NCBI RefSeq assembly: GCF_000526515.1
Contig: NZ_JAGF01000001.1
Span: forward strand, 3,844,001-3,908,000
DNA length: 64,000 bases
Source of the DNA: Cellulomonas sp. KRMCY2
GTDB lineage: Bacteria; Actinomycetota; Actinomycetes; Actinomycetales; Cellulomonadaceae
Reading direction: 5' to 3'
The position numbers and the translations under genes were made by a program. Each line of letters starts with the position of its first letter. Position 1 is the first letter of the stretch. The notes under the pieces were generated by a model. The model searched no databases, had not been told where the DNA came from, and saw only the letters and a program-made list of their open reading frames with translations. Positions 32,345 to 39,873 of the stretch are shown piece by piece.

Positions 32345-33412
32345 TCAGCCGTCAACGGATGCCGTCGCGGCCGGCTCGTCTGCCGGCGCGCTCTGGGCGT
32401 CCGCTGCCGGAGCGCCCTCGGCGTCCGCCGAGCGGCGCACGTCCCGCCTGGTCTTGAGCAGGCTCGCCGCCGTCGCGACCGTCAGGGTGCCGAGGATCAC
32501 CATCAGAGACACCCAGATCGGGATCTCGGGCGCCCACGCCACGGTCTCGCCGCCGTTGACGAACGGCAGCTCGTTGGTGTGCAGGGCCTCGAGCACCAGC
32601 TTGACGCCGATGAAGCCGAGGATGAGCGCGAGGCCCTCGGAGAGGTAGACCAGGCGCTTGAGCAGACCGCCGAGCAGGAAGTAGAGCTGACGCAGACCCA
32701 GCAGGGCGAAGACGTTCGTCGTGAAGACGATGTACGGCTCCTTCGTCAGGCCGAAGATCGCCGGGATGGAGTCGAGTGCGAACAGCACGTCGGTCGAGCC
32801 GATCGCGATCATCACGACGAGCATCGGGGTGACCAGGCGACGGCCGCTGCGGGAGACGGTGAGGCGGTCTCCGTGGTACTCGGGGGTCGTCGGGACGAAC
32901 CGCCGGATCAGTCGCAGCAGGGCGTTCTCGTGGTACTCCGACGGCGTCTCGCTGTCGTGGTCCTCGCGTGCGAGCTTGATGCCGGTGTAGATGAGGAAGG
33001 CACCGAAGATGTAGAAGACCCAGGAGAACTCCGCGATCGCCGCCGCGCCGGCCCAGATGAACAAGCCACGCAGGAACAGGGCGATGGCCACGCCGACGAG
33101 CAGCACCTTCTGCTGGTAGATCGACGGCACGGCGAACCGGGTCATGATGATCAGGAAGACGAAGAGGTTGTCCACCGAGAGGCTCTTCTCGGTGATGTAG
33201 CCGGCGAAGTACTCACCGCCGTGCGCGCTCCCCCACACCAGGGTCAAGCCGATGCCGAAGACGATCGCCATGCCGATGTAGACGCCCGACCAGATGGCCG
33301 ACTCCCGGAACGACGGTTCGTGCGGCGTGCGCACGTGGGCGTAGAAGTCGAAGACGACCAGGCCCAGCGCGCCGACGAAGGTCACGCCCCAGACCCACAG
33401 GGGAACAGTCAC
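32345..33412 (-). CDS. terC: TerC/Alx-family membrane protein, probable Mn2+ exporter
   Basis: Integral membrane protein of 355 residues with about eight or nine helices. The conserved acidic intramembrane positions appear in VVFDFYAH, SLSVDNLFVF and GSTDVLFALDSIPA. TerC/Alx proteins are linked to manganese efflux and to metalation of exported proteins. The GTG at 33412 is set by a GGAGGT site 6 nt upstream; that site is sequestered in a hairpin belonging to the upstream riboswitch, which ties expression to Mn2+. The C-terminal 35 residues are Ala/Asp-rich and variable. Confidence 0.92.
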   Translation of the reverse strand: MTVPLWVWGVTFVGALGLVVFDFYAHVRTPHEPSFRESAIWSGVYIGMAIVFGIGLTLVWGSAHGGEYFAGYITEKSLSVDNLFVFLIIMTRFAVPSIYQQKVLLVGVAIALFLRGLFIWAGAAAIAEFSWVFYIFGAFLIYTGIKLAREDHDSETPSEYHENALLRLIRRFVPTTPEYHGDRLTVSRSGRRLVTPMLVVMIAIGSTDVLFALDSIPAIFGLTKEPYIVFTTNVFALLGLRQLYFLLGGLLKRLVYLSEGLALILGFIGVKLVLEALHTNELPFVNGGETVAWAPEIPIWVSLMVILGTLTVATAASLLKTRRDVRRSADAEGAPAADAQSAPADEPAATASVDG

Positions 33413-33558
33413 AGATGTACCTCCGGTACGTAGCAGCGAGTACCGGAGGTCTCCTCCGCCCGGATGCGCCCTGCACGACGCTCGGACCAATGGCACCGGG
33501 CCGACCTCTCGGCCTTCCGTGATGACGGCACCACTGCGACGGGAGTACTCCCCTCCAA
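33413..33558 (-). promoter_or_regulatory. yybP-ykoY (Mn2+) riboswitch controlling terC
   Basis: On the minus strand the leader has the class-defining elements in order: GGGGAGTA (33546-33553), CGTCATCAC (33519-33527) and GGAGGAGACC at the 3' end of the aptamer (about 33448-33457). A P1 pairing UUGGAG (33553-33558) with CUCCGG (33443-33448) is possible. An alternative perfect 11-bp stem (33440-33450 with 33419-33429, 10-nt loop) uses the same CUCCGG to cover the GGAGGT ribosome site. Mn2+ binding would therefore free the site and switch terC on. A TATCCT -10 lies at 33567-33572, placing the start at the aptamer edge. Confidence 0.85.
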
Positions 33559-33566
33559 CAAGGCCA

Positions 33567-33572
33567 AGGATA
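33567..33572 (-). promoter_or_regulatory. -10 box of terC promoter
   Basis: TATCCT on the minus strand; a start about 7 bp downstream falls at the 5' edge of the riboswitch P1 helix. Confidence 0.5.
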
Positions 33573-33650
33573 GGTCATCCGGATCGCAGCCTGGGTACGA
33601 CGCCGCTCGCAGGTGCTGCGCGCGGCTGTTCCGCCGTGCGATCCCCCGTC

Positions 33651-35753
33651 TCACGCGGTCGCGGCCTGCATGTCCCTGAGCTCCCTCTTCAGCCCTGAGA
33701 TCTCATCCCGCAACCGGGCTGCGAGCTCGAACTGCAGCTCCGCCGCCGCGCCGTGCATCTGTGCGCTGAGCTCCTGGATGAGGTCGGCGAGCTCGGCCGC
33801 CGGCACCGCGGCGAGACGTGAGCGCACGGTCGGCTCCGGGGCGCCGGCGCGGCCCGGGACCGCCGTCTTCCCCCGGCCCGCGTTGCGGTAGCCGCCCTTG
33901 AGCAGCTCGGCGGTGTCCACGTCCTCGCGCTGGAGCATGTCCGTCACGTCGCTGATCTTCTTGCGCAGCGGGGTCGGGTCGATGCCGTTCAGGGTGTTGT
34001 ACGCGACCTGCTTCGCACGTCGGCGGGTCGTCTCGTCGATGGCCTGGGCCATCGCCTTCGTCACGGTGTCCGCGTACATGTGGACCTCGCCCGAGACGTT
34101 CCGGGCAGCTCGCCCGATCGTCTGGATGAGGGACGTCCCGGAGCGCAGGAAGCCCTGCTTGTCCGCATCGAGGATGGCGACGAGCGAGACCTCGGGCAGA
34201 TCGAGCCCTTCGCGCAGCAGGTTGATCCCGACCAGCACGTCGCACTGACCGAGGCGGAGCTCGCGCAGCAGCTCGACCCGGCGCAGCGTGTCGACCTCCG
34301 AGTGCAGGTACTGCACCCGGACGCCCTTCTCGAGCAGGTAGTCGGTGAGATCCTCCGACATCTTCTTGGTCAGCGTCGTCACCAGCACGCGCTCGTTGCG
34401 CTCGACCCGCACCCGGATCTCCTCGAGCAGGTCGTCGATCTGTCCGGTCGTCGGCTTGACCACGACCTGCGGGTCCACCAGCCCGGTGGGTCGGATGATC
34501 TGCTCGACCACGCCGTCGGACTGCGAGAGCTCGTACGGACCCGGGGTCGCGGAGAGGTACACGGTCTGGCCGATCCGCTCGACGAACTCCTCCCAGCGCA
34601 GCGGACGGTTGTCCATCGCGCTCGGCAGGCGGAAGCCGTGCTCGACGAGCGACCGCTTGCGGGACATGTCGCCCTCGAACATCGCGCCGATCTGCGGCAC
34701 GGTGACGTGCGACTCGTCGATGACGAGCAGGAAGTCCTCGGGGAAGTAGTCGAGCAGCGTGTTCGGCGGTGTCCCCGGACCGCGGCCGTCGATGTGTCGC
34801 GAGTAGTTCTCGATCCCCGAGCAGCTGCCGACCTGACGCAGCATCTCGATGTCGTACGTCGTGCGCATCCGCAGCCGCTGCGCCTCCAGGAGCTTGTTCT
34901 GCTGCTCGAGCTCCGCCAGGCGCTCCTCGAGCTCCGCCTCGATCCCGGAGATCGCCCGTTCCATCCGTTCGGGGCCCGCCACGTAGTGCTTCGCGGGGAA
35001 GATGAACATCGCGCTCTCGGACCGGATGACGTCGCCCGTGAGCGGCTGCAGGGTGTGGATCGCCTCGATCTCGTCACCGAAGAACTCGATGCGCAGGGCC
35101 AGCTCCTCGTAGACCGGGATGATCTCGACGGTGTCCCCACGGACCCGGAAGGTGCCCCGGGTGAACGCGATGTCGTTGCGGGTGTACTGCATGCCGACGA
35201 ACTGGCGCAGCAGCTGGTCCCGCTCGATGCGGTCCCCCACCGACAGGCGCACCATCCGGTCGACGTACTCCTGCGGGGTGCCGAGGCCGTAGATGCAGGA
35301 CACCGAAGCGACCACGACGACGTCGCGCCGGGTGAGCAGCGAGTTGGTCGCCGAGTGCCGCAACCGCTCGACCTCGTCGTTGACCGACGAGTCCTTCTCG
35401 ATGTAGGTGTCCGTCTGAGCGATGTACGCCTCGGGCTGGTAGTAGTCGTAGTAGGAGACGAAGTACTCGACCGCGTTGTTGGGCATCAGCTCACGGAACT
35501 CGGTCGCGAGCTGCGCGGCGAGCGTCTTGTTCGGCGCCATCACCAGGGTGGGGCGCTGGACCTGCTCGATCAGCCACGCCGTCGTCGCCGACTTGCCGGT
35601 GCCTGTGGCGCCGAGCAGGACGACGTCCTTCTCGCCGGCCTTGATCCGCCGGGTGAGGTCCGCGATCGCGGTGGGCTGGTCGCCGGACGGTCGGAAGTCC
35701 GAGATCACCTCGATCGGCGCGACACGGCGCTGCAGGTCTGTCACGGGACGCAT
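33651..35753 (-). CDS. uvrB: UvrABC excinuclease subunit B
   Basis: Helicase-like damage verification subunit. The 700-residue protein has Walker A GATGTGKS at residues 48-55, the beta-hairpin [11 protein letters not shown] used for strand insertion, the DESH box (VIDESHVT), helicase motifs V-VI ([23 protein letters not shown]), and the C-terminal UVR motif [14 protein letters not shown] chose the ATG at 35753 because TACGGT lies exactly 7 bp upstream; a GTG ten codons earlier is less likely. The promoter carries a near-perfect RecA-independent damage motif. Confidence 0.96.
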   Translation of the reverse strand: MRPVTDLQRRVAPIEVISDFRPSGDQPTAIADLTRRIKAGEKDVVLLGATGTGKSATTAWLIEQVQRPTLVMAPNKTLAAQLATEFRELMPNNAVEYFVSYYDYYQPEAYIAQTDTYIEKDSSVNDEVERLRHSATNSLLTRRDVVVVASVSCIYGLGTPQEYVDRMVRLSVGDRIERDQLLRQFVGMQYTRNDIAFTRGTFRVRGDTVEIIPVYEELALRIEFFGDEIEAIHTLQPLTGDVIRSESAMFIFPAKHYVAGPERMERAISGIEAELEERLAELEQQNKLLEAQRLRMRTTYDIEMLRQVGSCSGIENYSRHIDGRGPGTPPNTLLDYFPEDFLLVIDESHVTVPQIGAMFEGDMSRKRSLVEHGFRLPSAMDNRPLRWEEFVERIGQTVYLSATPGPYELSQSDGVVEQIIRPTGLVDPQVVVKPTTGQIDDLLEEIRVRVERNERVLVTTLTKKMSEDLTDYLLEKGVRVQYLHSEVDTLRRVELLRELRLGQCDVLVGINLLREGLDLPEVSLVAILDADKQGFLRSGTSLIQTIGRAARNVSGEVHMYADTVTKAMAQAIDETTRRRAKQVAYNTLNGIDPTPLRKKISDVTDMLQREDVDTAELLKGGYRNAGRGKTAVPGRAGAPEPTVRSRLAAVPAAELADLIQELSAQMHGAAAELQFELAARLRDEISGLKRELRDMQAATA

Positions 35754-35760
35754 GGCGTCA

Positions 35761-35783
35761 ACCGTACGACGGCCCACCGACAC
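35761..35783 (-). promoter_or_regulatory. RecA-independent DNA-damage (PafBC-type) promoter of uvrB
   Basis: Minus strand reads GTGTCGGTG (35775-35783), 8 bp, TACGGT (35761-35766), 7 bp, ATG. This fits the mycobacterial RecA-NDp consensus TTGTCRGTG-N8-TAnnnT at every position except the first base. It overlaps the end of the upstream gene pcp's intergenic region, which is only 36 bp long. Confidence 0.8.
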
Positions 35784-35789
35784 GCCGGA

Positions 35790-36458
35790 TCAGGACACCG
35801 TGCCGACGCTCCGCCGGGGCTCCGCGCCGGACGCGGGGTCGAGTGCAGCACGCAGGATCGCCGAGAGCGCCGACGCGGCATCGGGGGTCGGCAGCGACGG
35901 CTCCCCGACCCGGACCTGCTCCCGGACGCACGGGACGTGCACGAACCCGCCGCGCACGGTGGGCACGGCGGGCGTCCGGTCGAGCAGGTGCATCAGGGCG
36001 TAGAAGGTGGCGTTGCAGACGTACGTCCCGGCTGTGGTCGACACCTCCACGGGCACGTCGAGCTCCTGTGCCGCGGCGAGGCAGGCCCTGACCGGCAGGG
36101 TCGTGAGGAACGCCGTCGGGCCGCCGGCGATCACCGGGACGTCGACCGGAGCCGAGCCGTCGTTGTCGGGGATCGGCGCGTCGATCAGGTTGACCGCGAC
36201 CCGCTCGAGGCCGACGGCCGATCGCCCGGCTGCCTCGCCCACGCACACGACGAGGGCCGGCGAATGCTCGGCGACCGCCTCGCGCAGCACCTGACGGGCA
36301 CCACGGAACGACACCGGCAGGCGCACCACGACCAGCTCCGGTGGACCTGTCCAGGTGCCGGCGACCTCCTGGACCGCCGCCCACGACGCATTGGTCGTCC
36401 GACCGTCGAACGGGGCGAACCCGGTGAGCAGGACGGTCCCGGTCTGCGTTCGGGTCAT
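35790..36458 (-). CDS. pcp: Pyroglutamyl-peptidase I (pyrrolidone-carboxylate peptidase)
   Basis: Cytoplasmic cysteine peptidase (family C15) removing N-terminal pyroglutamate. The 222-residue protein has the full catalytic triad: E75 in VVCVGEAAGR, C148 in TAGTYVCNATFY and H174 in GGFVHVPC. The N-terminal LLTGFAPFDGR block is also typical. The ATG at 36458 overlaps the coaE stop by 4 nt, so it is translated with coaE. Confidence 0.93.
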   Translation of the reverse strand: MTRTQTGTVLLTGFAPFDGRTTNASWAAVQEVAGTWTGPPELVVVRLPVSFRGARQVLREAVAEHSPALVVCVGEAAGRSAVGLERVAVNLIDAPIPDNDGSAPVDVPVIAGGPTAFLTTLPVRACLAAAQELDVPVEVSTTAGTYVCNATFYALMHLLDRTPAVPTVRGGFVHVPCVREQVRVGEPSLPTPDAASALSAILRAALDPASGAEPRRSVGTVS

Positions 36459-37111
36459 CGAGCGGACCCGGCCGGGTGCCGGTCTGCCCAGACCGCCCAC
36501 AGCGCGTCGACCTGGTCCTCGAGCTCGCTGACGGCCCCCGAGCCGTCCAGGACGACGTCGGCGACCGCGATCCGCGCCTCGTCGTCCGCCTGCGCGGCCA
36601 ACCGGTCCCAGGCTTGCGTCTCGGTCAGCCCACGGGACGCGACGAGTCGCTGGACCCGGAGCTCCGGTGGTGCATCGACCACGACGAGCTCGTCGAAGTG
36701 ACCGGCCTGCCCGGTCTCGACGAGCAGCGGGATGTCGTGCACGACGACGGTGCTGCCGTCGGCGACGGCCGCAGCCTCACGCTCCCGCGCCGCCTCGGTG
36801 ACCAAGGGGTGCACGATCGCATTGAGCCGTTCGCGCGCCATCGGGTCGGCGAACACCTGCGCACCGAGGGCCGCCCGGTCGAGCTCCCCCAGCACCGTGA
36901 CGACCTCCTGACCGAAGGCCTCCGCGACGGCTTCGAGCCCCGAGCTGCCCGGTGCGACGACCTCACGCGCAAGCACGTCGTGGTCGATGACGGCAGCCCC
37001 GAGCCGCCTCAGGCGGGCAGCGACCGTCGACTTGCCCGCGGCGATGCCACCGGTCAGTCCCACCCGGTGCACAGCCGCGTCGGAGACCCTCCCGCTCGCG
37101 TGATCCCGCAC
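36455..37111 (-). CDS. coaE: Dephospho-CoA kinase
   Basis: Last step of coenzyme A synthesis. The 218-residue protein has the P-loop GLTGGIAAGKST at about residues 18-29, the substrate DHD motif (VIDHDVLAREVV), and HDIPLLVETG. Unlike mycobacterial CoaE it lacks the C-terminal UPF0157 domain. The GTG at 37111 is supported by TAGGCT 6 bp upstream (leaderless). It lies downstream of rpsA with a terminator between them, a conserved rpsA-coaE order. Confidence 0.93.
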   Translation of the reverse strand: MRDHASGRVSDAAVHRVGLTGGIAAGKSTVAARLRRLGAAVIDHDVLAREVVAPGSSGLEAVAEAFGQEVVTVLGELDRAALGAQVFADPMARERLNAIVHPLVTEAAREREAAAVADGSTVVVHDIPLLVETGQAGHFDELVVVDAPPELRVQRLVASRGLTETQAWDRLAAQADDEARIAVADVVLDGSGAVSELEDQVDALWAVWADRHPAGSAR

Positions 37112-37117
37112 GGGACA

Positions 37118-37123
37118 AGCCTA
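37118..37123 (-). promoter_or_regulatory. -10 box of leaderless coaE promoter
   Basis: TAGGCT on the minus strand, then 6 bp to the coaE GTG. It lies just beyond the rpsA terminator hairpin, so coaE-pcp is probably transcribed separately. Confidence 0.6.
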
Positions 37124-37164
37124 ACCGGCACCACCTGCGGCGGACCGGGCTGCCGGCGGCGGAT

Positions 37165-37206
37165 GCACGACGGGCCGGCCACCCGAAGGTGACCGGCCCG
37201 TCGTGC
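37165..37206 (-). terminator. rpsA terminator with UUCG tetraloop
   Basis: Perfect 14-bp stem (37165-37178 with 37193-37206), one mismatch, then 4 bp closed on the minus strand by a C(UUCG)G loop at 37184-37187. It starts 10 bp after the rpsA stop. No U tract follows. Confidence 0.85.
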
Positions 37207-37215
37207 CGTGCCGTG

Positions 37216-38724
37216 TCAGTTGCCGGTGAGCTTCTCGCGCAGTGCGGCGAGAGCCTCGTCCGACGCCAGCGTGCCGGCGGCTTCCTCGACCGGGGTCGAG
37301 GAGTAGCTGCTGCTGCTGCCGCCACCACCGGTGCTGCTGCTCGAGGAGGAGGAGCTCGACGAGGAGCCCTCCGGCGCGCTGGCAGCGACCGCGTCGGCCT
37401 CGACGGCCTCGAGGACCTGCTTCTTGTGCGCCTCCCAGCGGGCGTGCGCCTGGGCGTACTGCGCCTCCCAGACCTCGCGCTGCGCCTCGAAGCCTTCGAG
37501 CCACTCGTTGGTCTCCGGGTCGAAGCCCTCGGGGTACTTGTAGTTCCCCTTGTCGTCGTACTCGGCGGCCATGCCGTACAGCGCGGGGTCGAAGTCCTCG
37601 CTGGTCGGGTCGAGGCCCTCGTTCGCCTGCTTGAGCGACAGCGAGATGCGACGGCGCTCGAGGTCGATGTCGATGACCTTGACGAAGGTCTCGTCACCGA
37701 CGTTGACGACCTGCTCGGGCAGCTCGACGTGGCGCACGGCCAGCTCGGAGATGTGCACGAGGCCCTCGATGCCGTCCTCGACGCGCACGAACGCACCGAA
37801 CGGGACGAGCTTGGTGACCTTGCCGGGCACGACCTGACCGATGGCGTGCGTGCGGGCGAAGGCCTGCCACGGGTCCTCCTGCGTCGCCTTGAGCGACAGC
37901 GAGACACGCTCGCGGTCGAAGTCGACGTCGAGCACCTCGACGGTGACCTCCTGGCCGACCTCGACGACCTCGCTCGGGTGGTCGATGTGCTTCCAGGACA
38001 GCTCGGAGACGTGCACGAGACCGTCGACGCCGCCGAGGTCGACGAACGCACCGAAGTTGACGATTGAGGACACGACGCCGGGACGGACCTGACCCTTCTG
38101 CAGGGTCTGCAGGAAGGTCGAGCGCACCTCCGACTGGGTCTGCTCGAGCCAGGCACGGCGCGACAGGACCACGTTGTTGCGGTTCTTGTCGAGCTCGATG
38201 ATCTTCGCCTCGATCTCCTTGCCGACGTACGGCTGGAGGTCGCGGACACGACGCATCTCGACGAGCGAGGCGGGCAGGAAGCCGCGCAGGCCGATGTCGA
38301 GGATGAGGCCACCCTTGACGACCTCGATGACGGTGCCGGTGACGACGCCGTCCTCTTCCTTGATCTTCTCGATCGTGCCCCAGGCGCGCTCGTACTGTGC
38401 GCGCTTCTTGGACAGGATCAGGCGGCCTTCCTTGTCCTCCTTCTGGAGGACCAGGGCCTCGACCACGTCGCCGACCTTGACGACGTCGTCCGGGTCGACA
38501 TCGTGCTTGATGGACAGCTCGCGGGAGGGGATCACGCCCTCGGTCTTGTAGCCGATGTCCAGCAGGACCTCGTCGCGGTCGACCTTGACGATGGTGCCTT
38601 CGACGATGTCACCGTCGTTGAAGTACTTGATGGTCGCATCGATGGCGGCGAGGAAGTCCTCACTCGAGCCGATGTCATTGATCGCGACCTGCGGTGCCGT
38701 CTTCGCTGGGGTGGAGATGGTCAT
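37216..38724 (-). CDS. rpsA: 30S ribosomal protein S1
   Basis: RNA-binding ribosomal protein that helps mRNA recruitment. The 502-residue protein has four S1 domains (about residues 35-105, 120-188, 205-275 and 290-362), with the repeated FVDLGGVDGLVHVSELSWKH and FVRVEDGIEGLVHISELA signatures. The C-terminal part ends in a serine run (residues about 437-446) and a Gly/Ser/Tyr-rich linker before a short conserved tail, as in other Actinobacteria. The ATG at 38724 gives the family start. Confidence 0.95.
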   Translation of the reverse strand: MTISTPAKTAPQVAINDIGSSEDFLAAIDATIKYFNDGDIVEGTIVKVDRDEVLLDIGYKTEGVIPSRELSIKHDVDPDDVVKVGDVVEALVLQKEDKEGRLILSKKRAQYERAWGTIEKIKEEDGVVTGTVIEVVKGGLILDIGLRGFLPASLVEMRRVRDLQPYVGKEIEAKIIELDKNRNNVVLSRRAWLEQTQSEVRSTFLQTLQKGQVRPGVVSSIVNFGAFVDLGGVDGLVHVSELSWKHIDHPSEVVEVGQEVTVEVLDVDFDRERVSLSLKATQEDPWQAFARTHAIGQVVPGKVTKLVPFGAFVRVEDGIEGLVHISELAVRHVELPEQVVNVGDETFVKVIDIDLERRRISLSLKQANEGLDPTSEDFDPALYGMAAEYDDKGNYKYPEGFDPETNEWLEGFEAQREVWEAQYAQAHARWEAHKKQVLEAVEADAVAASAPEGSSSSSSSSSSSTGGGGSSSSYSSTPVEEAAGTLASDEALAALREKLTGN

Positions 38725-38982
38725 TGAGTTTCGAGCTCCGATGCGGACAGGGAATAGTGTGGACAGGGACATGGTGCGGATGGGATGAGCGCCCGTGGGC
38801 CGGCCATCCCGATGGATCCGGCGCAGGACGTGCCGCGCCGGGGATCATCCTATGCGTCGCGCGAAGGACGGGTCAAAGCAGGTCGACGGTCCGTTCGGAC
38901 CGTCCCGACCCGACCTGCGTCCTCAGGCCAGGACCTGCGCCGTCCGGACCGGTCCCACCGACGAGCAGGAGCAGGTACGGCG

Positions 38983-39789
38983 ATGGCAGCACTCCCGCCC
39001 GGCGAGGCCGGGTTCCACGACGTCCCGGACGGGCCCGCCGGATCCGCGGCGCGCGGCTGGTGGGACGCCAACGCGCACGACTACCTCGCCGAGCACGGCG
39101 AGTTCCTCGGCGCGGCCGACCTCTGCTGGTGCCCCGAGGGCCTCCGCGAGGAGCAGGCCGGGCTGCTCGGCACGGTCGCCGGCCGGCGGATCCTCGAGGT
39201 GGGTGCCGGCGCGGCCCAGGGCGCGCGCTGGCTGGCCGGCAGAGGTGCCCAGGTGGTGGCCACCGACGTGTCCTTCGGCATGCTGGCGGCCGGACGCGAC
39301 CTCGACGAGACGACCGGGCTGCGGGCACCGACGGTCGCAGCCGACGCCCGGGCGCTGCCCTTCGCGGACGGCTCCTTCGACGTCGTGTTCACCGCGTTCG
39401 GCGCGATCCCCTTCGTGCCGGACGCCGACGCGGTGCACGCCGAGGTGGCACGGGTCCTTCGCCCGGGCGGCCGGTGGGTCTTCGCGGTCACCCACCCGAT
39501 CCGATGGGCGTTCCCCGACGACCCGTCCGAACGCGGGCTGACCGCGATCCGCTCGTACTTCGACCGACGACCGTACGTCGAGGCCGACCAGACCGGTGGC
39601 GTCGCCTACGCCGAGTTCCACCGGACGCTCGGCGACCATGTCGCCGACCTCAACTGTGCCGGCTTCCACCTCGAGCGCCTGGTGGAACCCGAGTGGCCGG
39701 CGGGCCATGAGCGCTCCTGGGGCGGCTGGGGACCCGTCCGCGGCGCATACCTGCCCGGCACCGCGATCTTCGTCTGCCGACGCGCCTGA
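38983..39789 (+). CDS. Class I SAM-dependent methyltransferase
   Basis: A 268-residue methyltransferase. SAM motif I is ILEVGAGAAQGARWLA, motif II VVATDVSFGMLAAG, with DARALPFADGSFDVVFTAFGAIPFV and VARVLRPGGRWVFAV following, as in the UbiE/type 11 group. A GCAGGAG site precedes the ATG at 38983. It is divergent from rpsA and convergent with polA, the usual place for this gene in Actinobacteria. Substrate unknown. Confidence 0.88.
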   Translation: MAALPPGEAGFHDVPDGPAGSAARGWWDANAHDYLAEHGEFLGAADLCWCPEGLREEQAGLLGTVAGRRILEVGAGAAQGARWLAGRGAQVVATDVSFGMLAAGRDLDETTGLRAPTVAADARALPFADGSFDVVFTAFGAIPFVPDADAVHAEVARVLRPGGRWVFAVTHPIRWAFPDDPSERGLTAIRSYFDRRPYVEADQTGGVAYAEFHRTLGDHVADLNCAGFHLERLVEPEWPAGHERSWGGWGPVRGAYLPGTAIFVCRRA

Positions 39790-39803
39790 CAGCGAGGCGA
39801 CCC

Positions 39804-39873
39804 GATCGGTGACCAGCGGTGGGCGACCGGCGGTAGGTGACCAGCGGTCAGCGACCGGCGGTCAGTGACCGGC
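39804..39873. repeat. 14-bp tandem repeat overlapping the polA stop
   Basis: Five 14-bp units (starting 39804, 39818, 39832, 39846, 39860) of the form ggtNRGYGACCRGC. They fill the gap between the convergent methyltransferase and polA and run through the polA stop codon at 39862-39864, so the last three or so polA residues derive from the repeat. Confidence 0.85.
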
